A stretch of DNA of 64,000 nucleotides from Halisarca cf. caerulea (GCA_963170055.1 CAUJGJ010000239.1:30701-94700); one strand, 5' to 3'; counted from the stretch's first letter, positions 1 through 10,825 are shown. Numbers and translations are program-made. The notes: generated by a model not told the origin, from the letters alone.

Positions 1-2780
1 GGTGCTAATACCAATATTTGGCATTAGCACCACGCACATTCCCAGTGGACACACATGAAGTTTCTGAAGTGCTGTGGGCGTATTTGTGTAGCGTTGGATA
101 TTCTGGAGCTAATACCAATATTTGGCACTAGCACCACGCACATTCCCAGTGGACACACATGACCTTTCTGAAGTGCTGTGGTCGCATTTGTGTAGTGTTG
201 GATATGCTGGTGCTAATACCAATATTTGGCACTAGCACCACGCACATTCCCAGTGGACACACATGAAGTTTCTTAACTACTGTGGGCGTATTTGTGTAGT
301 GTTGGATATGCTGGTGCTAATACCAATATTTGGCACTAGCACCACGCACATTCCCAGTGGACACACATGACCTTTCTGAAGTGCTGTGGGCGTATTTGTG
401 TAGTGTTGGATATGCTTGTGCTAAAAACAATATTTGGCACTAGCACCACACACATTCCCAGTGGACACACATGAAGTTTCTGAAGTGCTGTCGGCGTATT
501 TGTGTAGTGTTGTATATGCTGGTGCTAATACCAATATTTGGCACTAGCACCACGCACATTCCCAGTGGACACACATGACCTTTCTGAAGTGCTGTGGTCG
601 CATTTGTGTAGTGTTGGATATGCTGGTGCTAATACCAATATTTGGCACTAGCACCACGCACATTCCCAGTGGACACACATGACCTTTCTGAAGTGCTGTG
701 GGCGTATTTGTGTAGCGTTGGATATGCTGGTGCTAATACCAATATTTGGCACTAGCACTACGCACATTCCTAGTGGACACACATGACCTTTCTGAAGTGC
801 TGTGGGCGTATTTGTGTAGTGTTGGATATGCTGGTGCTAATACCAATATATGGCACTAGCACCACGCACATTCCCAGTGGACACACATGACCTTTCTGAA
901 GTGCTGTGGGCGTATTTGTGTAGTGTTTGATATGCTGGTGCTAATACCAATATTTGGCATTAGCACCACGCACATTCCCAGTGGACACACATGAAGTTTC
1001 TGAAGTGCTGTGGGCGTATTTGTGTAGCGTTGGATATTCTGGTGCTAATACCAATATTTGGCACTAGCACCACGCACATTCCTAGTTGACACACATGAAA
1101 TTTCATAAGTACTATGGTCGTATTTGTGCAGTGTTGGATATGCTTGTGCTATTACCAATATTTGGCACTAGCACCACGCACATTCCCAGTGGACACACAT
1201 GAAGTTTCTTAACTACTGTGGGCGTATTTGTGTAGTGTTGGATATGCTGGTGCTAATACCAATATTTGGCACTAGCACCACGCACATTCCCAGTGGACAC
1301 ACATGACCTTTCTGAAGTGCTGTGGGCGTATTTGTGTAGTGTTGGATATGCTTGTGCTAAAAACAATATTTGGCACTAGCACCACACACATTCCCAGTGG
1401 ACACACATGAAGTTTCTGAAGTGCTGTCGGCGTATTTGTGTAGTGTTGGATATGCTGGTGGTAATACCAATATTTGGCACTAGCACCACGCACATTCCCA
1501 GTGGACACACATGACCTTTCTGAAGTGCTGTGGTCGCATTTGTGTAGTGTTGGATATGCTGGTGCTAATACCAATATTTGGCACTAGCACCACGCACATT
1601 CCCAGTGGACACACATGACCTTTCTGAAGTGCTGTGGGCGTATTTGTGTAGCGTTGGATATGCTGGTGCTAATACCAATATTTGGCACTAGCACTACGCA
1701 CATTCCTAGTGGACACACATGACCTTTCTGAAGTGCTGTGGGCGTATTTGTGTAGTGTTGGATATGCTGGTGCTAATACCAATATATGGCACTAGCACCA
1801 CGCACATTCCCAGTGGACACACATGACCTTTCTGAAGTGCTGTGGGCGTATTTGTGTAGTGTTGGATATGCTGGTGCTAATACCAATATTTGGCACTAGC
1901 ACCACGCACATTCCCAGTGGACACACATGAAGTTTCTGAAGTGCTGTGGGCGTATTTGTGTAGCGTTGGATATTCTGGTGCTAATACCAATATTTGGCAC
2001 TAGCACCACGCACATTCCTAGTTGACACACATGAAATTTCATAAGTGCTATGGTCGTATTTGTGCAGTGTTGGATATGCTTGTGCTATTACCAATATTTG
2101 GCACTAGCACCACGCACATTCCCAGTGGACACCCATCAAGTTTTTGAATTGCTGTGAGTGCATTTGTGTAGTGTTGGATATGCTGGTGCTAATAGCAAAG
2201 TTTAGCACTAGCACCATGCACATTCCAAGTGGACACACATGTAGTTTCTGAACTGCTGTGAGCGTATATGTGTAGTGTTGGATATGCTGGTGCTAAGACC
2301 AAAATTTGGTACTAATACCACGCATATTCCCAGTGGACACACATGAAGTTACTGAAGTGCTGTGGGCGTATGTGTGCTGTGTTGGATATGCTCGTTCTAA
2401 CACCAATATTTGGAACTAGCAACACGCATATTCCTAGTAGACACACATGAAATTTCATAAGTACTGTGGGTGCATTTGTGTAGAGTTGGATATGCTGTTG
2501 CTAAGACTAATATTTGGCACTAGCAACACGCACATTCCCAGTGGACACACATGAAGTTACTGAAGTTCTGTGGGCGTATTTTGTAGTGTTGGATATGCTG
2601 GTGCTAATACCAATATTTGGCACTAGCACCACGCACATTCCTAGTTGACACACATAAAATTTCATAAGTACTATGGGTGTATTTGTGCAGTGTTGGGTAT
2701 GCTTGTGCTATTACCAATATTTGGCACTAGCACCATTCACATTCCCAGTGGACACCCGTCAAGTTTTTGAATTGCTGTGA

Positions 2781-2790
2781 ACCCTAACCC
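2781..2790. other. Telomere-like 10-bp insert inside a satellite monomer
   Basis: ACCCTAACCC sits where a monomer is cut after GCTGTGA and resumes with ATTCACAATTGACAC. In the right-hand array the two flanks occur about 490 bp apart (near 41270 and 41756). The left copy therefore looks like a deletion junction with a short telomeric filler. Confidence 0.6.
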
Positions 2791-3794
2791 ATTCACAATT
2801 GACACACATGAAGATTCTAAAGATCTGTGAGCGTATTTGTGTAGAGTTGCATTAGCTCGTGCTAATACTAATATTTGGCACTAGCACCACGCACATTCCC
2901 AGTGGACACACTTGATGTTCCTGAAGTGCTGTGGGCGTATTTGTGAAGTGTTGGATATGCTGGTGCTAACACCAATATTTGGAACTAACACCACGCATAT
3001 TCCCAGTGGACACACATGAAGTTTCTGAAGTGCTGCGGGCGTATGTGTGTAGTGTTGGATATGCTGGTGCTAATACCAATCTTAAGCACTAGCACCACGC
3101 ACATTCCCAGTGGACACACATTAAGTTTCTAAGAAGATCTGTGGGCGTATTTGTGTAGTTTTGGATATACTGGTGCTAATAACAATATTTAGCACTAGCA
3201 CTAGCACATTCCCAGTGGACACAGAAGAAGTTTCTGAAGTACTGTGAGCGTATTTGTGTAGTGTTGGATAAGCTGGTGCTAAGACTAATATTTGGCACTA
3301 GAACCATGCACATTCCCAGTTGACACACATGAAGTTACTGAAGTGCTGTGGGCGTATTTGTGTAGTGCTGGATATGCTGGTGCTAATACCAAAATTTGGA
3401 ACTAGCCCCACACACATTCCCAGTGGACACACATGAAGTTTACGAAGTGCTGTGAGCGTATTTGAATAGTGTCGGATATGCTGGTGCTAATACCAATATT
3501 TGGTAATAGCACCACACACAATCCCAATTGACACACATGAAGTTTCTGAAGTGCTGTGAGCTTATTTGTGTAGTGTTGGATATGCTGGTGCTAATACGAA
3601 TATTTGGCACTAAGACCACGCACATTTCTTGTAGACACACATGAAATTTCATAAGTACTGTGGGCGTATTCGTGTAGTGTTGGATATGCTGGTGCTAATA
3701 CCAATATTTGGCTCTATCACCATGCACATTCCTAGTGGACACATATGAAGTTTTTTAAGTGCTGTGAGCATATTTGTGTAGTGTTGGATATGCT

Positions 3795-3825
3795 GGTGCT
3801 AGTGCCAATATTTGGCACTAGCACC
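3795..3825. repeat. Perfect satellite palindrome (14-bp arms, 3-bp loop)
   Basis: This monomer reads GGTGCTAGTGCCAA, then TAT, then TTGGCACTAGCACC, a perfect inverted repeat. Most monomers keep the same dyad with two mismatched pairs. The corresponding right-hand copy (45779-45809) has one mismatch. Confidence 0.9.
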
Positions 3826-3948
3826 ACGCACATTCCTAGTGGACACACATGAAGTTTCTAAAGATCTTAGGGCGTATTTTTATTGTGTTGGATATGCTGG
3901 TGCTAATACCAATATTTGGCACTAGCACCAAGCACATTCCCACTGGAC

Positions 3949-4882
3949 AATTTCCGACGACTGGAGAATGCTTCCCGCAACCAAAGGAACTCTTCCTGTT
4001 GTCAATTTTCAATTTCCCATGCCACCACATAGTTTCTTGCATGAAAGGGAACACTGCCTGAGGTGAAAATTTTAATTTCCCACGCTACCAGATTGCTCCC
4101 CACATCAAATGGAACACTTCCTTGGTGAAAATTTGATTTTCCTGTTACTCCACATGGCTTACCACATCAAAGAAAACACTTCCTTGTTGAAAATTTCAAA
4201 TTGCCACGACTCTAGATGGCTTCCCGCTTCAAAGGGAACACTTCCTTAAATGAAAATTTCAATTTACCACGCCTCCAGATGGCTTCCCGCATCAAAAGGA
4301 ACACTTCCTGTGGTGAAAATTTCTATTTCAAAGTACAGCTCGTTGCCATTTTAGTACAGCTCATTACTATACTGGTACAGCTGATTGCTGTACCAGTACA
4401 GCTCATTGCTATACCGGTAAAATTATATGACTCTAAAAATGAATACTTCCTGTGGTTAAGTTTCCATTTCAAATGCCAAACATGGCTTTCAGCGTAAAAG
4501 GGAAAACTTCCCGTGGAAAAAATAACAATTTCCCACGACTCCACATGGTTGAATGCATCAAAGGGAACACTTCCTGTGTTGAAAATTTTAAATAACTCAA
4601 AACTCCACATGGCTTCTCACATCAAAGGGAACACTTCCTGTTGTGAAAATTGAAATTTTTACCGAAAATATGGCAAATAGCATTAAAGGGAACACTTCTT
4701 GGGTTGAAAATTCAATTTCCCACGCCTCCACATAACTCTCAGGATCAAAAGGAAAACTACCCTAACCATGAAAATTTCCATTTCCCACAACAACACATGG
4801 GGACCCGCATAAGAAAAAAAACTATCTGTAATGAAAATTTAAATTTCAAACTAAACAGTTTCCAGATTTAAGGCTTCCCCCA
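3949..4882. repeat. Degenerate ~63-bp tandem repeat, left part of block 1
   Basis: Units of roughly 63 bp recur with the core ATGGCTTCCCGCATCAAAGG, then GAACACTTCCTG and GAAAATTTCAATTTCCCACG. ATGGCTT-type starts fall near 4151, 4214 and 4278. Units differ by many substitutions and small indels. The block links the satellite to the telomeric repeats and is cut by a TTAA-flanked element at 4883. No gene is seen; the small open frames are not shared between units. Confidence 0.85.
4371..4397. repeat. Perfect 11-bp inverted repeat (hairpin) in a ~20-bp repeat cluster
   Basis: ACTGGTACAGC and GCTGTACCAGT flank the loop TGATT. It lies in a short run of GTACAGCT-containing ~20-bp repeats from about 4333 to 4425. 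A matching hairpin lies at 46355-46381. Confidence 0.85.
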
Positions 4883-4886
4883 TTAA

Positions 4887-5889
4887 CCCTTAAACATTCC
4901 AATTCCCATTTTGAAATTTTGCGCGAACGTTCCAAAGCCACTTGAGTGGCTTTTGCGGTGTGAAAATAGGTTATTTTCGCCAACGGTTTTCTGCTGTTCT
5001 GTTGACTTGTAGGAAACTTCTAGCTTATCCCGAATGTAGTTTGTAGCTAGTGAGATCTTCGTACAAGTCTTGGTGTTCCATTTTCTACACAAAACTTCGT
5101 ATTGGCCTCCAAAACTGTAAGTACTACGTACCTAAATTTGTAAACTTGTATATACATACGTTATCAATCGGCTGGTAAACATTTCGTTACAAAATTCAAC
5201 GCAACTACACATTTAACACTGAAAATACATTGACAGAAACAAAAGCGAAAAGTTGCAGCTAAAAGTCGAGGCATTGGTGAATGCGTCTCTTCTAGTTCCT
5301 AGTCGACTGTCTAATCAACTTGCATACTTTGACGCGTAAATCTCTTCAGTGCTTCAAGACGACATTGAAAGAGCACACTGAAGCTGGCAAAGGAGATTAT
5401 GTCCCAGTACAAATGCAAGAAACGTAAAGGACAAATTTCCTCGGATAGCCCACCATCTGGACGATTCTACGAACGTCAAATCCCCCTGTAAAGCTTCCAA
5501 AACGATATGTCTTGTCTGAAGCTCAAAGAACGAGCGTGTGAGAATATCCTTTACCTGCAAGGAGGTAATCTCCACAATCCGGCGCTTCACTGCCCTTCTC
5601 TATACTTTGCCGTAAAGAACAATCCGTATACTAGACTATAACTTCGCATAACTGCATATTCTAAGTAAAATAAAACGTATATGCATAGGAATCACTTGTA
5701 TAAAAGTAATCTTTACATAGAATGTTTCAGCTATAGTACAGAACGCATTACTACCAAACTATAAGAAAATGTGCCAATCAATAGTAGAAACTAGGCCTAA
5801 AGTTTACATATAAAAAATCAACGAAGAAAATTGGAACTTTTGCAGTTTATGTGCGCGAGCCACTTAAGTGGCTTTGGAATGTTTAACGG
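4887..5889. mobile_element. piggyBac-like non-autonomous element, copy 1
   Basis: A ~1.0-kb block interrupts the 63-bp repeat. The left end is TTAA followed by CCCTTAAACATTCCAA. The right end is the inverse, TTGGAATGTTTAACGG, followed by TTTAA; copy 2 keeps a clean TTAA there. TTAA targets and CCC-starting inverted ends are the known hallmarks of the piggyBac superfamily. A sub-terminal palindrome, GCCACTTGAGTGGC on the left and GCCACTTAAGTGGC on the right, lies inside each end. The interior has short open frames (for example 5354-5590, minus) but nothing I recognise as a DDE transposase, so it is probably non-autonomous and mobilised in trans. Confidence 0.75.
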
Positions 5890-5893
5890 TTTA

Positions 5894-6190
5894 AGGGAAC
5901 ACATCATGAGATAAAAATTGCCATTTCCCATGAAATTACATGGCTTCCTGCACAAAAAGGAACACTTCCTGTTGTAAAAACAATTTATCACGCTTCAAGA
6001 TGGCTTCTCACATCAAAGGAATTACTTCTTGGTATGAAAATTTCAATTTCACACGCCTGCACATGGACTCCTGCATCAACGGGTAAACTTCTCGTGAAAA
6101 TTTTAACTTCCAACATCTCCACATTGTGTCTTACATCAAAGGGAATACTTCCTGTGGTGAATATTTCAATTTTCCACGCCACCACACGTC
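5894..6190. repeat. Degenerate ~63-bp tandem repeat, right part of block 1
   Basis: The same unit type resumes right after the TTAA element with AGGGAACACATCATGAG and continues to the first telomeric repeat. This shows that the element was inserted into a pre-existing array. Confidence 0.85.
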
Positions 6191-6770
6191 CCCTAACGGT
6201 AACCCTAACGGTAACCCTAACGGTAACCCTAACGGTAACCCTAACGGTAACCCTAACGGTAACCCTAACGGTAACCCTAACGGTAACCCTAACGGTAACC
6301 CTAACGGTAACCCTAACGGTAACCCTAACGGTAACCCTAACGGTAACCCTAACGGTAACCCTAACGGTAACCCTAACGGTAACCCTAACGGTAACCCTAA
6401 CGGTAACCCTAACGGTAACCCTAACGGTAACCCTAACGGTAACCCTAACGGTAACCCTAACGGTAACCCTAACGGTAACCCTAACGGTAACCCTAACGGT
6501 AACCCTAACGGTAACCCTAACGGTAACCCTAACGGTAACCCTAACGGTAACCCTAACGGTAACCCTAACGGTAACCCTAACGGTAACCCTAACGGTAACC
6601 CTAACGGTAACCCTAACGGTAACCCTAACGGTAACCCTAACGGTAACCCTAACGGTAACCCTAACGGTAACCCTAACGGTAACCCTAACGGTAACCCTAA
6701 CGGTAACCCTAACGGTAACCCTAACGGTAACCCTAACGGTAACCCTAACGGTAACCCTAACGGTAACCCT
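6191..6770. repeat. Variant telomere array (CCCTAACGGTAA), about 48 copies
   Basis: An uninterrupted 12-bp repeat made of the telomeric hexamer CCCTAA alternating with CGGTAA; on the other strand it reads TTAGGG alternating with TTACCG. All copies appear identical, implying recent expansion or correction. Its orientation is opposite to the TTAGGG arrays to its right. The right-hand homologue (48169-48205) keeps only about three degenerate copies. Long frames such as PNGNPNGN or TVTLTV repeats are translations of the array, not proteins. Confidence 0.97.
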
Positions 6771-6893
6771 AGGGTTAGGGTTAGGGTTAGGGGTTAGGGT
6801 TAGGGTTAGGGTTAGGGTTAGGGTTAGGGTTAGGGTTAGGGTTAGGGTTAGGGTTAGGGTTAGGGTTAGGGTTAGGGTTAGGGTTAGGGTTAC
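6771..6893 (+). repeat. TTAGGG array starting at an inverted junction
   Basis: Immediately after the CCCTAACGGTAA array the strand switches to TTAGGG. The junction is the palindrome AACCCTAGGGTT (6765-6776). Confidence 0.97.
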
Positions 6894-7647
6894 ATAGTGC
6901 TTCCCGACGGCTTTTAGGGTCAATATGGGTATCAAACGGAAGCTCTAAACATATCCAGTACATAGAACCTAAGACAACCTAACCAATTTAGCTATTTCCG
7001 GTAGAAAATGGCAATCGAAGTTGAAAAACGAAAAAAAAAGTCTGATTTTCCGATTTTTGATAATTGCATGTTAATTACTTCCGGATAAGGAATCTTTTCG
7101 TATATATATTATGGTGATAATATTTAATTAGCCGGAGATCCGGAAATCCCTACTCTAACTGGACCACTGCTAATTAAAATAGCAATTATGCAATTCCGAC
7201 ATATGGATATGATAGACCATGCGAAGATAATGCGACATGCATGTTTTGAGCCTAACATGTTAGCTGTGGGCGGAGTTACGGAAGTTTAATTTTAATACGT
7301 AACGGAATATAAAACGGTTATCTGCGGATAATGTAAGATTTCAAGGTGCGACTTTAAAATGCATATTACGACCACGTTTAACATGCACTGAACATGCGAA
7401 ATCTATGTTTTTATTTTCAAAAAAAAATTAGATAATACTTAAGTATTTTAGGGTTAAGGTCAAAGAATGGAAAGGTCATTTAAATCAATTTACTATGCTT
7501 TACTAAGGTCAATGGGCATGTCAAAGGTCAATCATTTGGTATTGGTTTTATTCTTATTATTGAAGATCAAAGGTTATTTTAAAGGTCACTTTTTTGAAGG
7601 TCATTTTTGGACTTTTTGTAAGAATCTAAGATCTTTTTTTCCAATAA
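6894..7647. repeat. Subtelomeric unit A, copy 1
   Basis: A ~755-bp AT-rich spacer begins after GGGTTACATAGTGC and ends at a new TTAGGG array. A near-identical copy follows 850 bp later. The middle (about 7150-7300) is related to the B units through TGGACCACTGCTAATTAA, CGACATATGGATA and GGAGTTACGG. The last ~200 bp hold several AGGTCA half-sites. No credible gene is seen; the open frame at 7467 is a translation of the AGGTCA-rich tract running into TTAGGG. Confidence 0.9.
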
Positions 7648-7683
7648 TTAGGGTTAGGGTTAGGGTTAGGGTTAGGGTTAGGG

Positions 7684-7742
<59 letters not shown>
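7648..7742 (+). repeat. TTAGGG array between A units
   Basis: About 15 hexamers with two TTTAGGG heptamer variants. Confidence 0.95.
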
Positions 7743-8497
7743 CATAGTGCTTCCCGACGGCTTTTAGGGTCAATATGGGTATCAAACGGAAGCTCTAAAC
7801 ATATCCAGTACATAGAACCTAAGACAACCTAACCAATTTAGCTATTTCCGGTAGAAAATGGCAATCGAAGTTGAAAAACGAAAAAAAAAGTCTGATTTTC
7901 CGATTTTTGATAATTGCATGTTAATTACTTCCGGATAAGGAATCTTTTCGTATATATATTATGGTGATAATATTTAATTAGCCGGAGATCCGGAAATCCC
8001 TACTCTAACTGGACCACTGCTAATTAAAATAGCAATTATGCAATTCCGACATATGGATATGATAGACCATGCGAAGATAATGCGACATGCATGTTTTGAG
8101 CCTAACATGTTAGCTGTGGGCGGAGTTACGGAAGTTTAATTTTAATACGTAACGGAATATAAAACGGTTATCTGCGGATAATGTAAGATTTCAAGGTGCG
8201 ACTTTAAAATGCATATTACGACCACGTTTAACATGCACTGAACATGCGAAATCTATGTTTTTATTTTCAAAAAAAAATTAGATAATACTTAAGTATTTTA
8301 GGGTTAAGGTCAAAGAATGGAAAGGTCATTTAAATCAATTTACTATGCTTTACTAAGGTCAATGGGCATGTCAAAGGTCAATCATTTGGTATTGGTTTTA
8401 TTCTTATTATTGAAGATCAAAGGTTATTTTAAAGGTCACTTTTTTGAAGGTCATTTTTGGACTTTTTGTAAGAATCTAAGATCTTTTTTTCCAATAA
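7743..8497. repeat. Subtelomeric unit A, copy 2
   Basis: Repeats the 6894-7647 unit with an 850-bp offset; I saw no differences on reading. It ends in the same AGGTCA-rich tract. Confidence 0.9.
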
Positions 8498-8835
8498 TTA
8501 GGGTTAGGGTTAGGGTTAGGGTTAGGGTTAGGGTTAGGGTTAGGGTTAGGGTTAGGGTTAGGGTTAGGGTTAGGGTTAGGGTTAGGGTTAGGGTTAGGGT
8601 TAGGGTTAGGGTTAGGGTTAGGGTTAGGGTTAGGGTTAGGGTTAGGGTTAGGGTTAGGGTTAGGGTTAGGGTTAGGGTTAGGGTTAGGGTTAGGGTTAGG
8701 GTTAGGGTTAGGGTTAGGGTTAGGGTTAGGGTTAGGGTTAGGGTTAGGGTTAGGGTTAGGGTTAGGGTTAGGGTTAGGGTTAGGGTTAGGGTTAGGGTTA
8801 GGGTTAGGGTTAGGGTTAGGGTTAGGGTTAGGGTT
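8498..8835 (+). repeat. TTAGGG array (about 56 hexamers)
   Basis: Homogeneous TTAGGG hexamers between the A and B units. Confidence 0.97.
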
Positions 8836-9664
8836 TCAGGCTTTCCCCCAAAGGCTTTAGGGTACAATATTGGTATCATTCGATAGCTCTTTAAAAATGA
8901 TTACTTCTGACCTAATGTATGGGGGGTAAACCCTAATTAATTTTCGAGAAAATGGCGTTTGAAAGAAAAAATTGAAGAAAAAAGTTATTATTTCCGAATT
9001 TTTTTAATTGTATGTTAATAAGCATTGAATATCGTTAAGAATGACGTATATATTGTTTGCATATTATACACAGTATAGGAGATACATAAATCCTCACTTT
9101 TACTGGACCACTGCTAATTAATATAGCAATTATGCAATTCCGACATATGGATACGATAGACCATGCGAGGATATTGCGACATACCTGTTTTTGACCTAAC
9201 AAATTACTTGTGGGTGGAGTTACGGCTTCGTTCTTATAGTATGTGAATATACGTATAATACGTTTTTGCGAATATTGCGACATACATAGGTGCGATTGCT
9301 CAATACTGTTTACGAGCAGGTTTGACATGCATCAAACATGCGAAAACAATATTTTAATTTCCAAGAAATTTTTAGGAAAAGTTTAAGTATATTAGGGTTA
9401 AAATCAAAGATTGTAAAGGTCATTTAAATCAATTTACTATGCTTTACTAAGGTCAATAGGCATGTCAAAGGTCAATCTTATTATATTGGGTGTATTTTTA
9501 TTATTGAAGGTCAAAGGTCATTTTAAAGGTCACTTTTTTTAAGGTCATTTTTGGACTTTTTGTAAGAATCTAAGAACATTTTTTCCAAAAATTTGGGTTA
9601 GGGTTACGAAAATTTTTACAAGTATTTCGGTTCAAATTTTTTTTAGCTTATTTTAATAAGGGAA
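8836..9664. repeat. Subtelomeric unit B1, copy 1
   Basis: Starts TTTCAGGCTTTCCCCCAAAG and contains the A-related core (9090-9240). It ends with an AGGTCA-rich tract that includes a direct repeat AGGTCAAAGGTCA at 9508-9520. It repeats at 13174-14002. The minus-strand 97-codon frame at 9035-9328 is judged non-coding because its differences from B2 are mostly replacement changes. Confidence 0.88.
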
Positions 9665-9788
9665 GGTTAGGGTTAGGGTTAGGGTTAGGGTTAGGGTTAG
9701 GGTTAGGGTTAGGGTTAGGGTTAGGGTTAGGGTTAGGGTTAGGGTTAGGGTTAGGGTTAGGGTTAGGGTTAGGGTTAGGGTTAGGGTT
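9665..9788 (+). repeat. TTAGGG array between B1 and B2
   Basis: About 20 hexamers. Confidence 0.95.
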
Positions 9789-10818
9789 TCAGGCTTTCCC
9801 CCAAAGGCTTTAGGGTACAATATTGGTATCATTCGATAGCTCTTGAAAAATGATTACTTCTGACCTAATGTATGGGGGGTAAACCCTAATTAATTTTCGA
9901 GAAAATGGCGTTTGAAAGTAAAAATTCAAAAAAAAAGTTATTATTTCCGAATTTTTTTAATTGTATGTTAATCAGCATTGAATATCGTTAAGAATGACGT
10001 ATATATTGTTTGCATATTATACACAGTATAGGAGATACATAAATCCTCACTTTAACTGGACCACTGCTAATTAATATAGCAATTATGCAAGTCCGACATA
10101 TGGATACGATAGACCATGCGAGGATATTGCGACATACCAGTTTTTGACCTAACAAATCACTTGTGGGCGGAGTTACGGCTTCTTTCTTATAGTATGTGAA
10201 TATACGTATAATACATTTTTGCGTATATTGCGACATAGATAAGTGCGATTGCTCAATACTGTTTACGAGCAGGTTTGTCATGCATTAAACATGCGAAAAC
10301 AATATTTTTATTTCCAAGAAATTTTTAGGAAAAGTTTAAGTATATTAGGGTTAAGGTCAAAGATTGTAAAGGTCATTTAAATCAATTTACTATGCTTTAC
10401 TAAGGTCAATAGGCATGTCAAATGTCAATCATATTATATTGGGTGTATTTTTATTATTGAAGGTCAAAGGTCATTTTAAAGGTTTAAAGGTCACTTTTTT
10501 AAAGGTCATTTTTGGACTTTTTGTAAGAATCTAAGAACATTTTTTCCAAAAATTAGGGTTAGGGTTACGAAAATTTTTACAAGTATTTCAGTTAAAATTT
10601 TTTTTGGCTTGTTTTAATAAGGGAAGGTCAAAGGTCATTTTAGAGGTCATTTGTGAAAGGTCAGGGTTAGGTTGAAAGTTTTTTCATTTTACGCATTTTT
10701 CGATTTTTTTGTAAATTTTCTTTTATCATTTTTGTAAAAGTTTAGGAACGAAAATTAAAAATTTTTAGTGTATTTTACTCACCATTAAATACTATTTCTT
10801 TTGACATGCAATTTGGAC
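9789..10818. repeat. Subtelomeric unit B2 and OTU upstream region, copy 1
   Basis: Starts like B1 (TTTCAGGCTTTCC) and matches it at about 96% through the core. It then continues past a short GGGTTAGGGTTACG motif into an AGGTCA cluster and a T-rich stretch leading to the OTU promoter. This copy carries an extra 8 bp (10483-10490, TTTAAAGG) that copies 2 and 3 lack. That is the only difference I noticed between copies. Confidence 0.85.
10625..10663 (+). promoter_or_regulatory. AGGTCA cluster with a DR1 element, OTU copy 1
   Basis: AGGTCA occurs at 10625-10630 and 10632-10637 (a direct repeat with one-base spacing), at 10644-10649 and at 10658-10663, the last abutting GGGTTAGG. A further AGGTCA DR1 lies at 10461-10473. 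DR1 is the classic site for RXR/HNF4/COUP-type nuclear receptors. The match is seen; use as a promoter element is inference from its place ~170-200 bp upstream of the TATA box. Confidence 0.5.
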
Positions 10819-10825
10819 CTTTAGC

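Larger units (their letters stand above)
1..3948. repeat. 104-bp satellite array 1 (about 38 monomers)
   Basis: Tandem monomers of 104 bp; the first three start at 1, 105 and 209. Each has a GGTGCTAATACC...GGCACTAGCACC dyad followed by a TGAAGTTTCTGAAGTGCTG-like stretch. Units from 1 to about 2140 are similar and carry a nine-monomer (about 936 bp) higher-order duplication: a CTTGTGCTAAAAAC variant near 415 recurs near 1350, and a TGTGCTATTACC variant near 1145 recurs near 2080. Units from about 2140 to 3948 are more diverged, as expected at an array edge. The array ends inside a monomer near 3948, where the 63-bp repeat begins. Open frames inside it are artefacts of the repeat. Confidence 0.97.

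Noticed and set aside
5988..6935. Long frames of TLTLTL, RVTVRV and PNGNPNG on both strands
   Set aside because: They are translations of the CCCTAACGGTAA and TTAGGG arrays, whose periods are multiples of three. The same holds for 8317-8886 and the frames at 13026, 17356 and 21114.
7467..7706. 79-codon frame MERSFKSIYY... (also at 8317, with relatives at 14753 and 18154)
   Set aside because: It is the AGGTCA-rich spacer read in one frame and runs into TTAGGG. In OTU copy 1 the related frame is broken by the 8-bp insertion.
9035..9328. 97-codon minus-strand frame kept open in all B units
   Set aside because: B1 and B2 differ at about 11 bases here and about 8 change the residue, as expected without selection. 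The A units do not keep the frame, and there are no domain features.
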